Positions 29,255-42,600 of a stretch of DNA of 64,000 nt are shown in pieces. The stretch's first letter is position 1; each line of letters opens with the position of its first letter. The notes below the pieces were generated by a model. The model did no database searches. It was not told where the DNA came from and was given only the letters and a program-made list of their open reading frames with translations. The DNA lies in the NCBI RefSeq assembly GCF_964204865.1, contig NC_135252.1, forward strand, positions 22,217,383-22,281,382. Direction: 5' to 3'. Source of the DNA: Styela clava (taxonomy: Eukaryota; Chordata; Ascidiacea; Stolidobranchia; Styelidae). The position numbers were made by a program, and so were the translations under genes.

Positions 29255-32027
29255 ATGATTTTCATTTTCATCGGACTCATAATTTTAACAAGTAAGTGTT
29301 GTGAGATTGAATCATTTCTTTTATTCATTCGAGGATAAAGTGAAAGTAAAATATACTTTGGAACCTTGTTGAAGTTGTGCTCTAAGCTGAAGAACATATG
29401 TGATGGTATTTTTTACTTATTGATACTTTAGAGCTGATGTCACAAAACTGCTAATCGCGGGATCAAACTGTCAACAAATAGATAGATGACATCAAATGAC
29501 ATTATTTTGAATTCATAAAAACAAAAATATTTCATAAATAAAAAATTATAAATTTATTATTATCTATTATTATTATTATTCATTTTGTATCATTGGCTAC
29601 TCTGAGATGTTTATTTTGCTGTAAAGAGCAAGCAACGTTTAGTACCATGACGTCTACTTGCCGAGCGTACCCACTTTTAGTTAAAATAATCGGTTGAGTT
29701 CAGTTTGATATTTAAAAGTGAATATTAAAATGAAATTGTGGAAATTTTGCTGAAATCAATGTAAATTTTTAATAAGAAATAAGAAAGGTACGTCATAACG
29801 TTTTATGCATGCTGTGATCGTCTTTTAGGCAGAAATTGAAGTCGCTCAAAAACGACCCAAAATGCGTGATCCGTTTGAGTATATGTAATATTATTGCTGT
29901 TACGTGGTATACATTCTGACTCACTGAATCTTTCGCGATTTCACGTCCACTGCTGTGAATCATTGTCTTCGGATTTTTAGTTTACTACGTTTTTCTTTTG
30001 CATTATATTAATTCTAGCATGACGAAATGTAAATATCTTAATCTGAATATCTGTATAATTTATAGAATTCCATATGGCTATTACACATCAACACAAAACA
30101 GTGGAAATTCGATTCGTTTCGTTCTAGTCGTCCTAAATTCAACTACACTATTATATACTTAATTATATTTTAAAAGTTTTTTTTTTAGGTGTTAACATAC
30201 ACATTGTTGAATGCAAGTGGATCACTAAAGGTGGAGATACGTTATATGCCTCTGACATTTTTAACGATACGAAATGGACATTCAGTATAATTTCTAATCG
30301 GGAACAAATATTGGTTTTTAATGTCACCAAGAAAAAGTCATTTTGCCCCGGAAATTTTACAATTAGTCCGAATCAGAGAAATAATCACACATGTATGTAT
30401 TCCCGTTTTTTTAAATTGATTTGATGTGTTTATTTTTCTATGACATCAGTCAAAGGCGCATTATTTTCAAAAATTCTCCTCGTTATTTTTGAGGGTTTGT
30501 TTGTAACAAATAAACCACTCGAATAGTCATATAGGCTGCTTAAATAGTTAGAAATGATATACTAAAGTTATTTTCAATTTATTTATGACGCTCTTTACTT
30601 CATGTTGTAGGAAATTCAAAATCATTGCAAAATTTTTTATACAGAATTTTGAAGTAGAATCTCGGAAACTGAATCTCGGGGTGTAATTAAACTTTCTAAT
30701 GCGTCCAAGATTCATTAAAATGGATGTATTGCAATAAAGCCATCTAGAATTTATTGTTTATAATATTACAAACTTTCCGTGTGCTTGACATTGTGGTTGA
30801 ATCTGCTTACGTATGAATTGATAATTTACTATAAACAGACTGTTGTAAATGCAATGCTCAAACTGATATTTTGCTAACATTAAATTGTCAATTCCGTTAG
30901 ATACTGTCTTTCATCCTTTTTGCTAAAATGAGTTTGCACATTTAGTTTCACCAGCCTGCAACAACGTAACCCCAACTTGTGGTATATTTTACCAAACATG
31001 TAAAAATGCTAATGAAGAAAATCTCGTACCGCAGTACAAGGACTGCCAAATAATAGAAGCTCATGTTTATGCTGTGGCAAAATTTGTATTCGATCCTGAC
31101 TCAGCCAGAAACTTTGAAATGACATACAAATATGAAAATTGCACGTCAGGTAATAATATTTTAATAATAATTCGAAATTTTTACTTTTTTCCAATTATGT
31201 ATTTTTTTTAACATAACATTACTTAGTTACTTTTATTCACAGTGTTTGATGGTAATCTTTCCCAATATGCAAAAATGTCATTGACTACGATTGAAACTGA
31301 AACTCAAACGACGGGCATTCATGTTGTTGTGATAAATACGTCGGCCAGTTCGTATGAAAATGCCACATTGACAACGGAATTTCATACTGTTTTCGAGCAC
31401 AATGAAAAATCTCATTTATTTCCAATTGCAACGATCGTGTCTATTTCAATTATTGTCTCACTTTTAATTGCCGCCATCGTCACTTTTACTATCAGAAAAA
31501 GGTAATAATTATTTGCTCACTTTATAGTTTAATCTCGCAAATTTGGCTCTATGCAAAAAATTTAAATAATAGATCCAATTTGTACAATTCAAACATTGAA
31601 ACATTATGATGGGTGCAGGATACTTAAGATAAGACTAAAAACTTTACTTAATTAATACGCTTTTGAAAAAAATTAAAAAAAATCGTTTTTTTTTTCAAAT
31701 ACATTTGCCTAAAAATAAAACAGCAAGGTTAAAAGTTGTTTTTCATGTTCAAAATCATTCTCATTATTCAGAATGAAGAATAATAGGCGCGCAACAGAAA
31801 CTCACGTCTATGAAGACGGAAGAGTAAAAGAGAATGAAGCACCAGGACAATCAATCTACGAATTTGCTTTAAATCCGCACACTCCGGAGCAAACAATTGA
31901 GGCCATTGCCCAATCAAATGAGGAGAATACGGATAACTTACAAGTTCTCACTACTGACAAGGGTCAAGTGAATGATTCAAGTGCGTTTGGGATGGTGGAT
32001 AACGTCCTATATAGCATGACTGTGTAA
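29255..32027 (+). CDS. Receptor D: type I membrane CUB-like receptor with NVLY tail
   Basis: Five exons: 29255-29291, 30189-30392, 30946-31149, 31243-31501 and 31772-32027; total 960 bases (319 aa). Exon 1 is a minimal signal peptide (MIFIFIGLIILT). Exon 2 is the CUB first half (CKWITKG, KWTFSIIS, LVFNVTKKK); exon 3 is the Cys-rich second half (PTCGIFYQTC to FEMTYKYENC). Exon 4 combines a Thr/Ser stalk with the membrane span (PIATIVSISIIVSLLIAAIV) ending TIRKR, then a phase 2 intron as in the relatives. The tail has three tyrosines: HVYEDG, SIYEFA and, at the end, MVDNVLYSMTV. The last aligns with B and E, but position +3 is Thr, so it is a weaker ITIM match. The stalk is shorter than in B. 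Ligand and partners are unknown. Confidence 0.84.
30722..30765 (-). repeat. Dispersed repeat, inverted copy 1 of 2
   Basis: In the second intron of receptor D. Its reverse complement (ATTCTAGATGGCTTTATTGC at the core) recurs almost exactly at 32858-32900. About 40 bases match; origin unknown. Confidence 0.65.
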
Positions 32028-32439
32028 ATTGCTCATAATCATTATAAATGGTAAAAATCTTCGGCTATAAACAATGTTAGAATCATACACGTATTGATAG
32101 CCAATTTAATTTGAGCAAATAGACTTTTCGCTGTCTTGATGACTTCTATAGCAAATAACATTTATATTCAGAGTCATATCAAAATTTTATTTATTTTCAC
32201 AATCGAAATTTGATACTTGCAAAATTATCCGGCCAATTTAAACCAATTAAATATATAAATATTTGGCAATTAGGTACAGAATATTCTGCCATAATAATTT
32301 TCAGCTCGATCGATTCATGGAATTTTATATATAGGAAGGCTATATATATAGCTGGTTTTGGCGCAATACAATAAGAAAGGGGGGGAAAAACTATTTCAAG
32401 TTTCATTGTTATTTATGCAATTTTCGTGTTTAATAATAT

Positions 32440-33385
32440 TTTAAAATTAATTGAAATATTTAGTTGGAATTATTTATTATTTTTTTTGTCTATCAAATAA
32501 TCGTAATTATTTTAAATAATTTAATATTATCAAAAGCATTTAAAAAACAAATTTTAAAAGTAATTAAATTGAATATTGAAACGTTATTGTTTGAGGATTT
32601 TGTAAAATTTGATTGAAGTTATGTAAAAGTAGCAAATGATCGAAATAGTTTACGTTGTCTAACCGAGAAATATAAGAAGATTTAACGTTCTTTTAAAAAG
32701 CTCTGGTTATAAATCTCAAGATTCATTTTATTTTACGACATTTATGGCATATGGTTGCTTTGCCAGTTGCTTTCTAAGGAAAAATAAAAACAAATAATTT
32801 GACAGATTGTTGTCATCTGCCTGGAAAATTTTTGGTTTGTTATGACTCAAGCGCACGGAAAACAATAAATTCTAGATGGCTTTATTGCAATACACCCAGT
32901 AAGAGATTGAACAAAATTAGTATTTTGGGTACAATTTATATTTGTTTAATCTCATGTTTATAATATTTTTATTATAGTTATAACATTTTGCTGGAATTAT
33001 TTTTTTTATTTTGATTGTCCAATGGATGACCGCAAGTTGTTTCACTTGTGTAAATACTTCAATATTATCAAAAGCCTTTCAATAAAAAAAAAATTCAAAA
33101 TTGTATTTATTAATTTATTATGAATGAAATTGTGGTAACACATTACTAAATTTGTACATCAGAGATCATTGGAAAGGGGGTTATTGGAAACGTCGTTTAA
33201 ATGTTCGGTAAAGTTTCATGATGAAATTTAAACATCTTTTAAAACAACACGGAATGAATCTGAAATCATTCATTTTTGACGACATATGGCCAGTTGCTTG
33301 GAAAATTTCTGACTTACTTACGTTAGCCGTTTGAAAAATTCCCGGTTTTTATTACTCAAGCTCATGGAAAGTTCCTAGTGAATTA
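32440..33385. repeat. Diverged tandem duplication of about 0.5 kb
   Basis: Block 32440-32870 resembles 32985-33385. Shared landmarks in the same order are GGAATTATTT, ATATTATCAAAAGC, a TTTTACGACAT/TTTGACGACAT segment with GCCAGTTGCTT, GGAAAATTT, and ACTCAAGC followed by GGAAA. Heavily diverged and non-coding. Confidence 0.5.
32858..32900 (+). repeat. Dispersed repeat, inverted copy 2 of 2
   Basis: Partner of 30722-30765 in opposite orientation, downstream of receptor D. The pair brackets the 3' half of that gene and could mediate inversion; that is speculation from layout alone. Confidence 0.65.
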
Positions 33386-35066
33386 GCACAATTTGATATA
33401 CAGTAGTATTTACCAGCTATAGGAAATGACGCACAATAGAAAATTTTTGTAGTCCAGTAGTGTATGCAATTCTACGCACATTGGGAATTTTCATTCAACT
33501 ATCCCCCAAGAAGCTCTTGTAATAATTCTGAACACACTATATCTCCAAATTAAAACGAAAGTCAAAATAAACAAGGCCATATCGTATGGATTCTTTAAAT
33601 TTACGCCAAATAATAACATATAGCATCAAAAAACATTAACTTATTTATCAACGTTTACAAAATGATAAATTGTACAAAAACCAAATATTAAATTAATACC
33701 AAGATAACTGATAATTTACAAGCAGTGTATTTCCAGAAAATTCGTCAGTAACGTATGAGGCAAATAGAATTTTATATAGAATATATACTTGAAAACATGC
33801 TATTTTAACAAATTGTCAATTACATAACGACTAGTAATACTTAAAAAATAAAAACGCTGCAAAATATTCATTTTATTTAAGATAAACATTTGAGAAACTA
33901 GCGAAAATTGTATTTCAGCTAAAAGTACGTTCTTTTTTGAAGCCCATTGACGTGAATTCTGTTAGTCATACAGCAATTTATTTAATTTCCACTAGATATT
34001 TTCCCACACAATATAATAGTGTTTGTTCATATAGCAATGTGTGAAATATTGACAAATATTGTCATGATGCTAAAATAAATTTAGTGCATGCATCATCAAC
34101 ATTCTATCTAAAAATATTATGAGGTGCAATGGGAAAGAATGGAAATTTCCAAAACTTGATAAATTTAAGAAAATCAATGAAATAGATGAAAACGTTTTTT
34201 TTTTATATCTAACACTATTATTAACTAAATTAAAATCATTTTACAAATATTGCTTCCACTCCATAAAAAAAAAATGAAACATGAAACATAAACGTTTGGG
34301 AAATTGCAGAAAATCATATCCTATATGAAAAAAGGAGAAAACATCAAAAATATTTTTAAGGGTCATAATGTTTCAACTCGATGATTTTTACCTTTAATGG
34401 GCAATATCGTTGTTTTAAAAAAATATCAAAACTATGCTCCTTTCGTTATCCAGAAATAATGAGATATTTATTTTCAAGTCGGTTTAACCCATTATTTGAG
34501 GTCGTGGTATAAATATTATCATTTTGTTAATTTTGAAATCGAAATATTAATTTTTTTGCCATGGGAGAATCCTCTGAATTTTTGAAATTACACTTGTCAG
34601 TTACAAAACGGTTATAACCTTTTGGTATTTTTACCTTAATTGTGTTTTCGCAAAAAAACACAATATGACGACTTGAAGACATAAAATATTACATTTAAAG
34701 TTGTATTTATTAAATACTGGTTTATATGACCGTAAAGTATCACTTCAGATATCTTAAAGACACTCTGCACTAAAAAGGCTATATGCAAACTTAAATTGTG
34801 AAGTACTTTAAATTTATTCAATGTTATGTGCTTTTTACAAATTATGTGACAAAATTTAAGACTAAACAATTCAAGTTTCCTTATTTAATTCGAAAATTCA
34901 TATAAATCTTATGTTTAGCGAGAAATACATGCTAAATTCGTCAACAACTATAGTAATTAGGAGTTGAAATAGGCATGTATTCATACATGCAAGTTGTGAC
35001 TAAACACACAATAACAACTATATAATACTCTTATATTTGTATCATGCAATATTCTTAATCAGGAAA
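33386..35066. other. Intergenic between receptors D and E
   Basis: AT-rich, no gene or recognisable element. D and E converge on this gap. Confidence 0.55.
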
Positions 35067-37781
35067 TTATACTAGCGCTCCGTACAATACATTGTCAACT
35101 ATTTCCGGCAAGTCTACCTCATTATTGGGGGGATAATTAATGACGCGTGGTTGTGATCTTGGAGGCATTGCTAAACTGTCATCAAGCTCGTAATCTGTTG
35201 AATGCGCCGGGATTACTCCATACGCCACGGAGTAAATAGTAAGTGATGCTTCCTTCTGTGTGTTTATGCTGTTACTTTGTGAAGGGATCTCACGCCTTGC
35301 ACGGAACCTGAAAATGAATATGACAAATGATGATTGTGACAAAATGTGCAATACTTTGAATTTCATTTTATTTTGTTAACCTAATTTGGGCTCCTTTGTT
35401 ATTATTTGATGAATTACTTAGGTGGTCCCCAAATTTATGTTCTAATTGATTGGTTTTCTAATTTACTAATTTATAGTTTCTTACACATGTTATTTGGTGA
35501 TTTGATTGAACGCTGCATTGTCTCTCAATTCGTGTCAAGTTGGATATAGGTCGATTAAAAGTTAGTTATAAAATAGGTGTAGACTGTTAATCTATCATGT
35601 TATGAAAGAACGTAAACTACTAGAGCCTTATGAACAAATTACAATAGTACTTAGCGATAAAACAATTTAAATTATAATAGACACTTGTAGCAGATATAAG
35701 GTAGAAATAATAGCATTTATTTGATCAATTTCGTAAATATTGCTTTCATTTCAAGGTATATTCAAATCTAAAAAGTATGTATATCAAAATGTGAAACATT
35801 TCAAGTTTTGTGGTGGATAACCAATCGTGGTATCAGAACAAGGAAAGACCAAATTCGAATCACATGTATGTTTGAAACTGCCTTCAAAGAGACACAATGA
35901 CAATGGTACATCTGCTGATGTATATCTTGGATAAAATTTATAATTTTGTATTTGTATGAGTATCAACCTTAGTTCACATTTTTTGAAATTTTGATATTAA
36001 AATGTTTACTCAACGTTTTCTGGCAAATAATAGGCCTATTAAAATTACAAGTATTGCTAATAACGCAACACCTCCGCAAGCAGTAGCAACGATGATGTTC
36101 AAATGCCGACGTTTGTCTTCTCCAAGATAAGACGATGTGGTTAGATGTCTGGTTATTTGACCGACAGTCCTGCTGGTAGCGACAAACTTAGGTGGTGAGG
36201 TGTAGGGCATTTTATATAATTTTTTAGTATGAAATGAAGTCTTCAGAGGTGCTGATGTGGAACTCAAAGTACTTTTCGAAATCTTTGACGATGCGACAGT
36301 ACTGAAATAATAAGGAACCGGCAATGTCTTTTTTGAATCTATAAGTACAAATACAATGCTTGTTTTGACACATTTCCAACCAACATTTGTGATTAGATGT
36401 TTTGACGTATTGGTTAATTTTCCAATATTTAAAATACTCCAATTACGGCAATCATTCCTTTCGCTTGTTAGACATATATATAACATATGTAGATAATAGT
36501 TTAGGACCAACAATACTTTTAATAATCTGGATAGATTCAGTTGGAAAGAATATTTTTACTACAAAACTTAAAATAAAGTCATAAAGTTTGTCCATGTAGC
36601 TATTAAACATTAGTAGTGTATCAAAATTCCTAATTCAGACAGAAGTTCAAAGCATTGTTCTGAAAACCTTCTATTGAAAACTTTATTATAAATATTTCTA
36701 TACTTCATCACTTCCTTAACAAAATTTCATTTTATCAACTTTTTATTTATATTTACATATTGAGATTGGAAAAACTTTTGAATTAGGTATGAAAATGAAC
36801 TTCTGCTAACAATAAGTTTATAAATCTCCACATTTCCAAAATGATGGTTATAAATATTCATTGAATTACTGATAAAAAATCTTAAAAATTCACCTGATTC
36901 ACAGAGCAAATATCTGTAAGATAATTGAAATCCCTTTGGATAATCTTGAGTCCATGCGTCATTTCCCCATATTTTAGCAGATCCTCCATCGGATATGTAA
37001 ATTACTTGCTGATCTACATTCTTCACGAGCAGTATTTTACATTCATCATACCGAATTGCAGTATCTTGAGATGCTCTGCATTTTTCGGTGTGAAGAATTA
37101 CACATGATGTATTCGTTGATCTACAATCTGGCACGTCTGTTTCAAATATTTGTTGAATAAATCATAGATTTAGAATTTACATATTATATGTGTAAAATTG
37201 TATTGGACACGTTCAAATATTCCATGTATTATTTTAATTTGCAATCCAGCCGTGCTAATTTTACTTCGCTCTATTTGCTTTTTATATATTTATTTAATAC
37301 TAAATAAACTTATAAAATCACTTTTCTAATGGACTAATGGACCCCACCGATTTAGAATACATTTTATTTCATATGACGAATGACACTGTTACTTTTATAT
37401 TTATTTAAATCACTCAGATTGCTTTTTGTCCATATAGTGGAGCATTGACTTTTTTTAAATCAATTCTTTATAAAGAGTTGTTATTTGCTTACGTTTATTG
37501 TCGCTGCCGATCTGTAATGAGGCAGAGCAATGTTTTGTTCGTTCGCCAAAATAAAACATCTTCCTGACAGTGACATTGAATAATATAAAATTTTCTTCTT
37601 CAACTTCAATTTTGAATATCCATTTGCATGACTGATTTTTAATTTCTGATCCTGGATAACTTGGTGATTGAATTGTACCGTTCCCATTGGTAATTAATTT
37701 TGGATCATTGTTGCATTGTGATATTGCCAGTCCAATCAAAACTGATGAATAAAAGTGTATTGGCATGTATGTGTATTGCAT
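35067..37781 (-). CDS. Receptor E: type I membrane receptor with the clearest CUB domain and two ITIM-like motifs
   Basis: Four exons on the minus strand: 37493-37781, 36894-37136, 36014-36338 and 35067-35307; total 1,098 bases (365 aa). Exon 1 fuses the signal peptide (start MQYTYMP) with the CUB first half, which has textbook landmarks: Cys, NGTIQSPSYPG, CKWIFKI and FILFNVTV. Exon 2 holds extra Cys residues and the closing strand GFQLSYRYLLC. Exon 3 is a stalk plus membrane span (IIVATACGGVALLAILVILI) ending FARKR. The tail has SVAYGVI and, at the end, IVDNVLYGALV; both fit the ITIM consensus. The intron after the membrane span begins TTGAGT rather than GTGAGT (36013-36012). Joining there keeps frame and matches the phase of all relatives, so the donor seems mutated. 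Effective splicing is therefore uncertain although the coding parts are intact. Confidence 0.8.
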
Positions 37782-39692
37782 GTTGTCCTATTTAATGAAT
37801 GAGATGCGGTATGATGAACTTAAAATAGACATGGTATTTTGAAGATCCAAATTTTATTATCAAGTACTATCTGTGAGCCTATACCCTATACCCCAACAAA
37901 GGTATAGAATCAATTTCTAAGAGACTTATAGCTTTAATGTTTTGTGGTTCTCCCCCATACAGTTCACTGGTGCACACAGATATAGACAATTATGTATGCC
38001 ACACCAAATTTTCCAAATCCAACTACATATTCCAGATAGTTGCTTTCTATCGCATCATCATTCGGAGTGAAAAACTACACTAACATCAGGACTAAATTCC
38101 TTAGCCTTAAAATATTATTCCGTAAAATTGCTAATTAAATATTCGCCTCTATTTGTCGGAAAACACCCTATAACTATAATACGTATATATACTGACCCCC
38201 CCTATCCGAAACAAAAGCAAACTTAAACATGCAGTAGTCATGATTACATCAAAACTACTCCAGATTGAGTTTCAATGCAAATGTAAAATCTTCCGGTTGA
38301 ATTTGATACTTTTGGTGAAATATAATCTTGTGGAATTTCTGTAACAATTATGTTCCTAATCCAAATATTTCACTGCTGCTGTTATTAGACTTACAAGAGG
38401 CAGAACTGCCGTATAAAACTTTTCGTATTTCGAAACGGATGACACCCTTTATTGTGGAGTCAATAAAAGTTCCCAGTTTGAGTTGATATAAAATGCGTTA
38501 ATGCATAAGAGTTTACTCACTTTTACGTTTTCTATTGTCCCGCTTCCTATGCAAAGAGTAACCTTCAACGCTGACATTATGCTTAGGGGATTCCATTGTA
38601 ATTCATTCATTGGTTGAGAATATTAGAACTAAACCGCCAATTTTATAATTGCAATGCGTAAAATGGATTAATAATTTTTTTTTCAAGTGCTCGAAATTAA
38701 TATTACATGATCAAATCTCATAAATATTTGCTTCTTCTGACTTGAATGATTACATTATTACAGATTGCTATATTATAAAGTAGTGAGTAAAACATGTTTT
38801 ACAAGATTGATTAATTCATTGAAAAGCGATCAACAATTGTTTTTGTTTTCGTCTCAGCTACTGTTGTCATTACGGTCTACAACAACCTAGAAAAGTGCTG
38901 CAACTGAGTTAAAACAATTTTGCACAGAACTTTGTAGTGTCGAAAATGCTCCATACCCTGAATGAGAATAATGAACGAGATTTTACTCTTCAAATGAACA
39001 TAATTCTGAAACCAAAAATGAAGAATCACATCAAAAGTATTATCACTTTGTCTACACCTTCCCTTTTTAGTTTATAATACAAATATAGAATACAAACGTT
39101 TGCAAGCTAATTCATTGTTGTATTTATAGTAATACGAGTAAATTAGTTTTGACTTACTTAAACTACATTGAAAAAGTTTTTTGACCTCTAAACATAGAAC
39201 TTTAGATGCTAGCGGTTGCTTGTTCCTTGTTAAGGAATGTTCGCATGGCAATATACTAATTAACACTTCAAAGAATTTTATCATATGTCATTCACATATA
39301 TTAGCAATGAGCTTTTTTCCAACAGAAACAATCACAATTGCGAAGTCCAAACTCACAATCCATAAAATACACCTATAAGGCAAAAAAATTATTCCCCAAT
39401 AATGAAATTAGTAATGGTCAAAATCTATTAAAACATAAAAATAACATGTTCAAAATTAGTTTTAAAAACCACATGCCACATTTGTAAAGTTAATTCAAAT
39501 CGAATTATCCCTTTAATTTGTCGTTATTTTAATTTTCACACGAACTAAAAATTTTATACTTATGTTGCAAGTCTCAATAAAAATAAAATGTCCACTAGAA
39601 TGTTAAAATGAAACTATGATTTGCAAGTTGAAATAGCACGTAAGAATATAATATTTCAATAATACATTCCTACTTAGGATCTAAAAAAGGGT
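37782..39692. other. Intergenic between receptor E and HSP70
   Basis: AT-rich, no gene or repeat recognised. It should hold the promoter of E and the 3' UTR of the HSP70 gene. Confidence 0.5.
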
Positions 39693-42600
39693 TTACGAAT
39701 TGGTTGATGGGTTAATGGTGTCTTCAAACTCTTTTAATTCTTTCCGAATAGTTTCGACTTCTTCAATACCAATTCCCTGAAAAAAGAGGTTATATTGTTT
39801 TTTTGCTTAACACGTTGTTGGACATATCTTTTTACTCCATAAATCACATTGAGTATTAGCAAAAAATGCCTAAAAATTGAAATTCCAAGTCAACAAAGTT
39901 TTTTAGATTTTTTTTTAGTAACCGTATACACGCATTATGTTCAGATTATTTATCGCCATAAATGGTAAGAGATAGACTGTCGGGTCTTTATTTCTTTGCA
40001 GGTTAAAAATATCTATTCCAGATGACCGCCAGCTCATCTAGGTTGTCTTAAACTATGTGGAAAACGTAGAACCGCCCTTACCTAGCAGTATATTGTTGTA
40101 CAAACACTTGCATGCAGTGAAAGGCAAGCGTACGAAAATTTTTAGACATACAAATACTATTTGGCGTGGCACAAACATTTTTGCATTTATTATTCCTAAT
40201 CCCCACTTGGCTACGTCATCCAAAAACTACGTCAATACGACATCACAATCACGTCATAGAGCTTGCTGAGAAAAAAGCTACGATCGCCCGATATTGCATC
40301 TCCGCCGAAGATAACGAACTCACTAACGCCAGCGATCTCTCTCATATAGAGATCGTTACGACGAGAAGACGAGAGAAATAGCTTGCTTGATTTCATGCGA
40401 TCGTCTGCGTGTCTTGGACGACAATCCGTATACTTTGACGGGCCATATTTCTCAATGTGAAGTTGTAGTGACCTAATTTTTTGATGTCATAGTCAGGTAG
40501 GGGTAGGAAATGACATATGCGAAAATGGTTATGCCATGGCAGCTAGAAGTATTTGACGGGGTTTAGGGAACTAGCCCCCCAAAAAGTGCAAAATATAATT
40601 ATTTCCATTGAAACCCAAATGTATTGAGTTAAAATCATCACTTTCATTTCGTTGTTTGAATGAAATTGCTCAATATAAACATGCAATCATTATAATACCT
40701 CCTCGATGCGAAGACGTTCCATCATCTTGTTGCATTCCCCCATTACCTTGCTTTTTTGTTCGTCAGTAAGATTTGGCGAACAGGCCGCATTCTGTACTAC
40801 TCTCTGAATACGTCTTTCTGTCGATTCCAACTTTGTCTCTAGTTTCTTTTTTGTTTTGATGAGTTCATCTTCATCCTCATGCTTTTCTGCTTCCATCACC
40901 TAATACAAATTTTTTTTATTATTCAAATTTTTTCGACGGCATAGTAGGACATAAAAGGCATTGCGGAAAATTACAATTATTACTTGTTATTCAACTATTG
41001 TGTGTTTTTATGTTTATTGATTAATTAAACATAAAAATTTATTTTTTTCCCAAGATTAAACAAAGTACAAAAGTTCTAATGCATAATATGAAACATAAAA
41101 AACGTTGTACCATTCTTGCGGTTTCTTGTTTGCTTGCTCTCACATCTCCACTAACCACGACACTGCTCATTTTGCCAGTTGTTTTGTCGCGCGCTGTTAC
41201 GGTAAGTATTCCGTCCGAGTCGATATGAAACTCAACAGTAAATTTTCCTTTACCCTTTGGAGCTGGCGGAATATCAGTGAGCTTGAATTTACCGATTCGA
41301 ATATTCTTCTTTGCTTCCGCTCGCTCTCCCTCGTATATCTGTAGAATTTGAACCAAATTCAAATGTCAGTTACAAGTTGAGTGTGAAAAATGAAATGATT
41401 CTATTACTTGGACATTCAGTAAATCTTGAATGTATATTTTTAATGTATACGAAGCTTGAACAATGAAAGACGGTATTGAAATAACACATTACCCTAAAAT
41501 TAGACCAATTATGTACAATTTAAGTAATCTGAATGAACTCTGGGTTTTAATTACATATCACGGAAACTGCTAGTTTACCTACTGTTAATTTACCACACAT
41601 TTGGCGTATGACAAGGTTTCATTACATTTGAACCCACGTACATTCGAACCCATGACAATTGCACCTGCATACTATTGAACCTATAGAAATATTTTTGGTT
41701 TTACGGATATTTGAACCCATACTAACTCTATCCCATGGGTTTCGGCACCCGCATATAGATTGAACCCGCGGATATACATATAGGTTCAAATGTACCGTCA
41801 CCGTATGACAAGACCATAATATAACAACTTATAAAATATGCACATCTACAATTGACCGTACATACTCAATTACCTTGACATTTATGTATTTCTGATTTTC
41901 CTCTGATGTGCAAAAAGTATGAAATTCCGTCGTAGGAATAACAGTATTTCGAGGAACAATAACCTTCATCGTACCACCAGCCAACGCGACACCAAGTGAT
42001 AACGGAGTAACATCTTTCAGAACGATGGATTTTATCTAAAATAATTGTTTATTTACATTAAACCTTGGTTGACATTTAAAGATAGGGAGAAAGCGAGAAA
42101 TCCAAACAAAGACTACTACATAACTCATGTATATCATTTTACAAATTTTGTTCGGTCCGACCAACACGAAATAATACAATCAGGCAATTATGTAATCAAG
42201 TGAATATCATTTAATTTTGGGTGGAGGGCTCTAATTTGCAAAAGTGATATGTTACATAATTAAATGTGAGAAAATGTCACCAAAACTTTGTATTATTTGT
42301 TTTAGTAGTTTTGATTACTTCTGTAACGACATGTAATACTTCATATACGGCTTATTCATTATTTTCAAGACATAAAATCGTCAAACGACTAAGATTCTAA
42401 AAATTTAATTTTTTCTTAAGTTTTACAGAATATAGCAAAGTAATAGAACACTCACTCCTACAGATTTATCATCTGTTAGATGGGCAGCATAGACTGCAGC
42501 ACCCAGAGCAACCGCTTCATCTGGATTTATTGCTTTGCTGGGATCTTTACTGAAATATTCAAAAATCAGTTGGCGAATCTTGGGAATGCGACTTGATCCA

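Noticed and set aside
40057..40381. Overlapping plus-strand frames in HSP70 intron 11
   Set aside because: They have no recognisable domain and overlap each other; likely non-coding intron or repeat sequence.
41039..41110. Extension of HSP70 exon 10 past 41111
   Set aside because: The open frame runs on, but a GT donor at ATG|GTAC joins to the next exon and restores the conserved HSP70 lid (ARM then VMEAEK).
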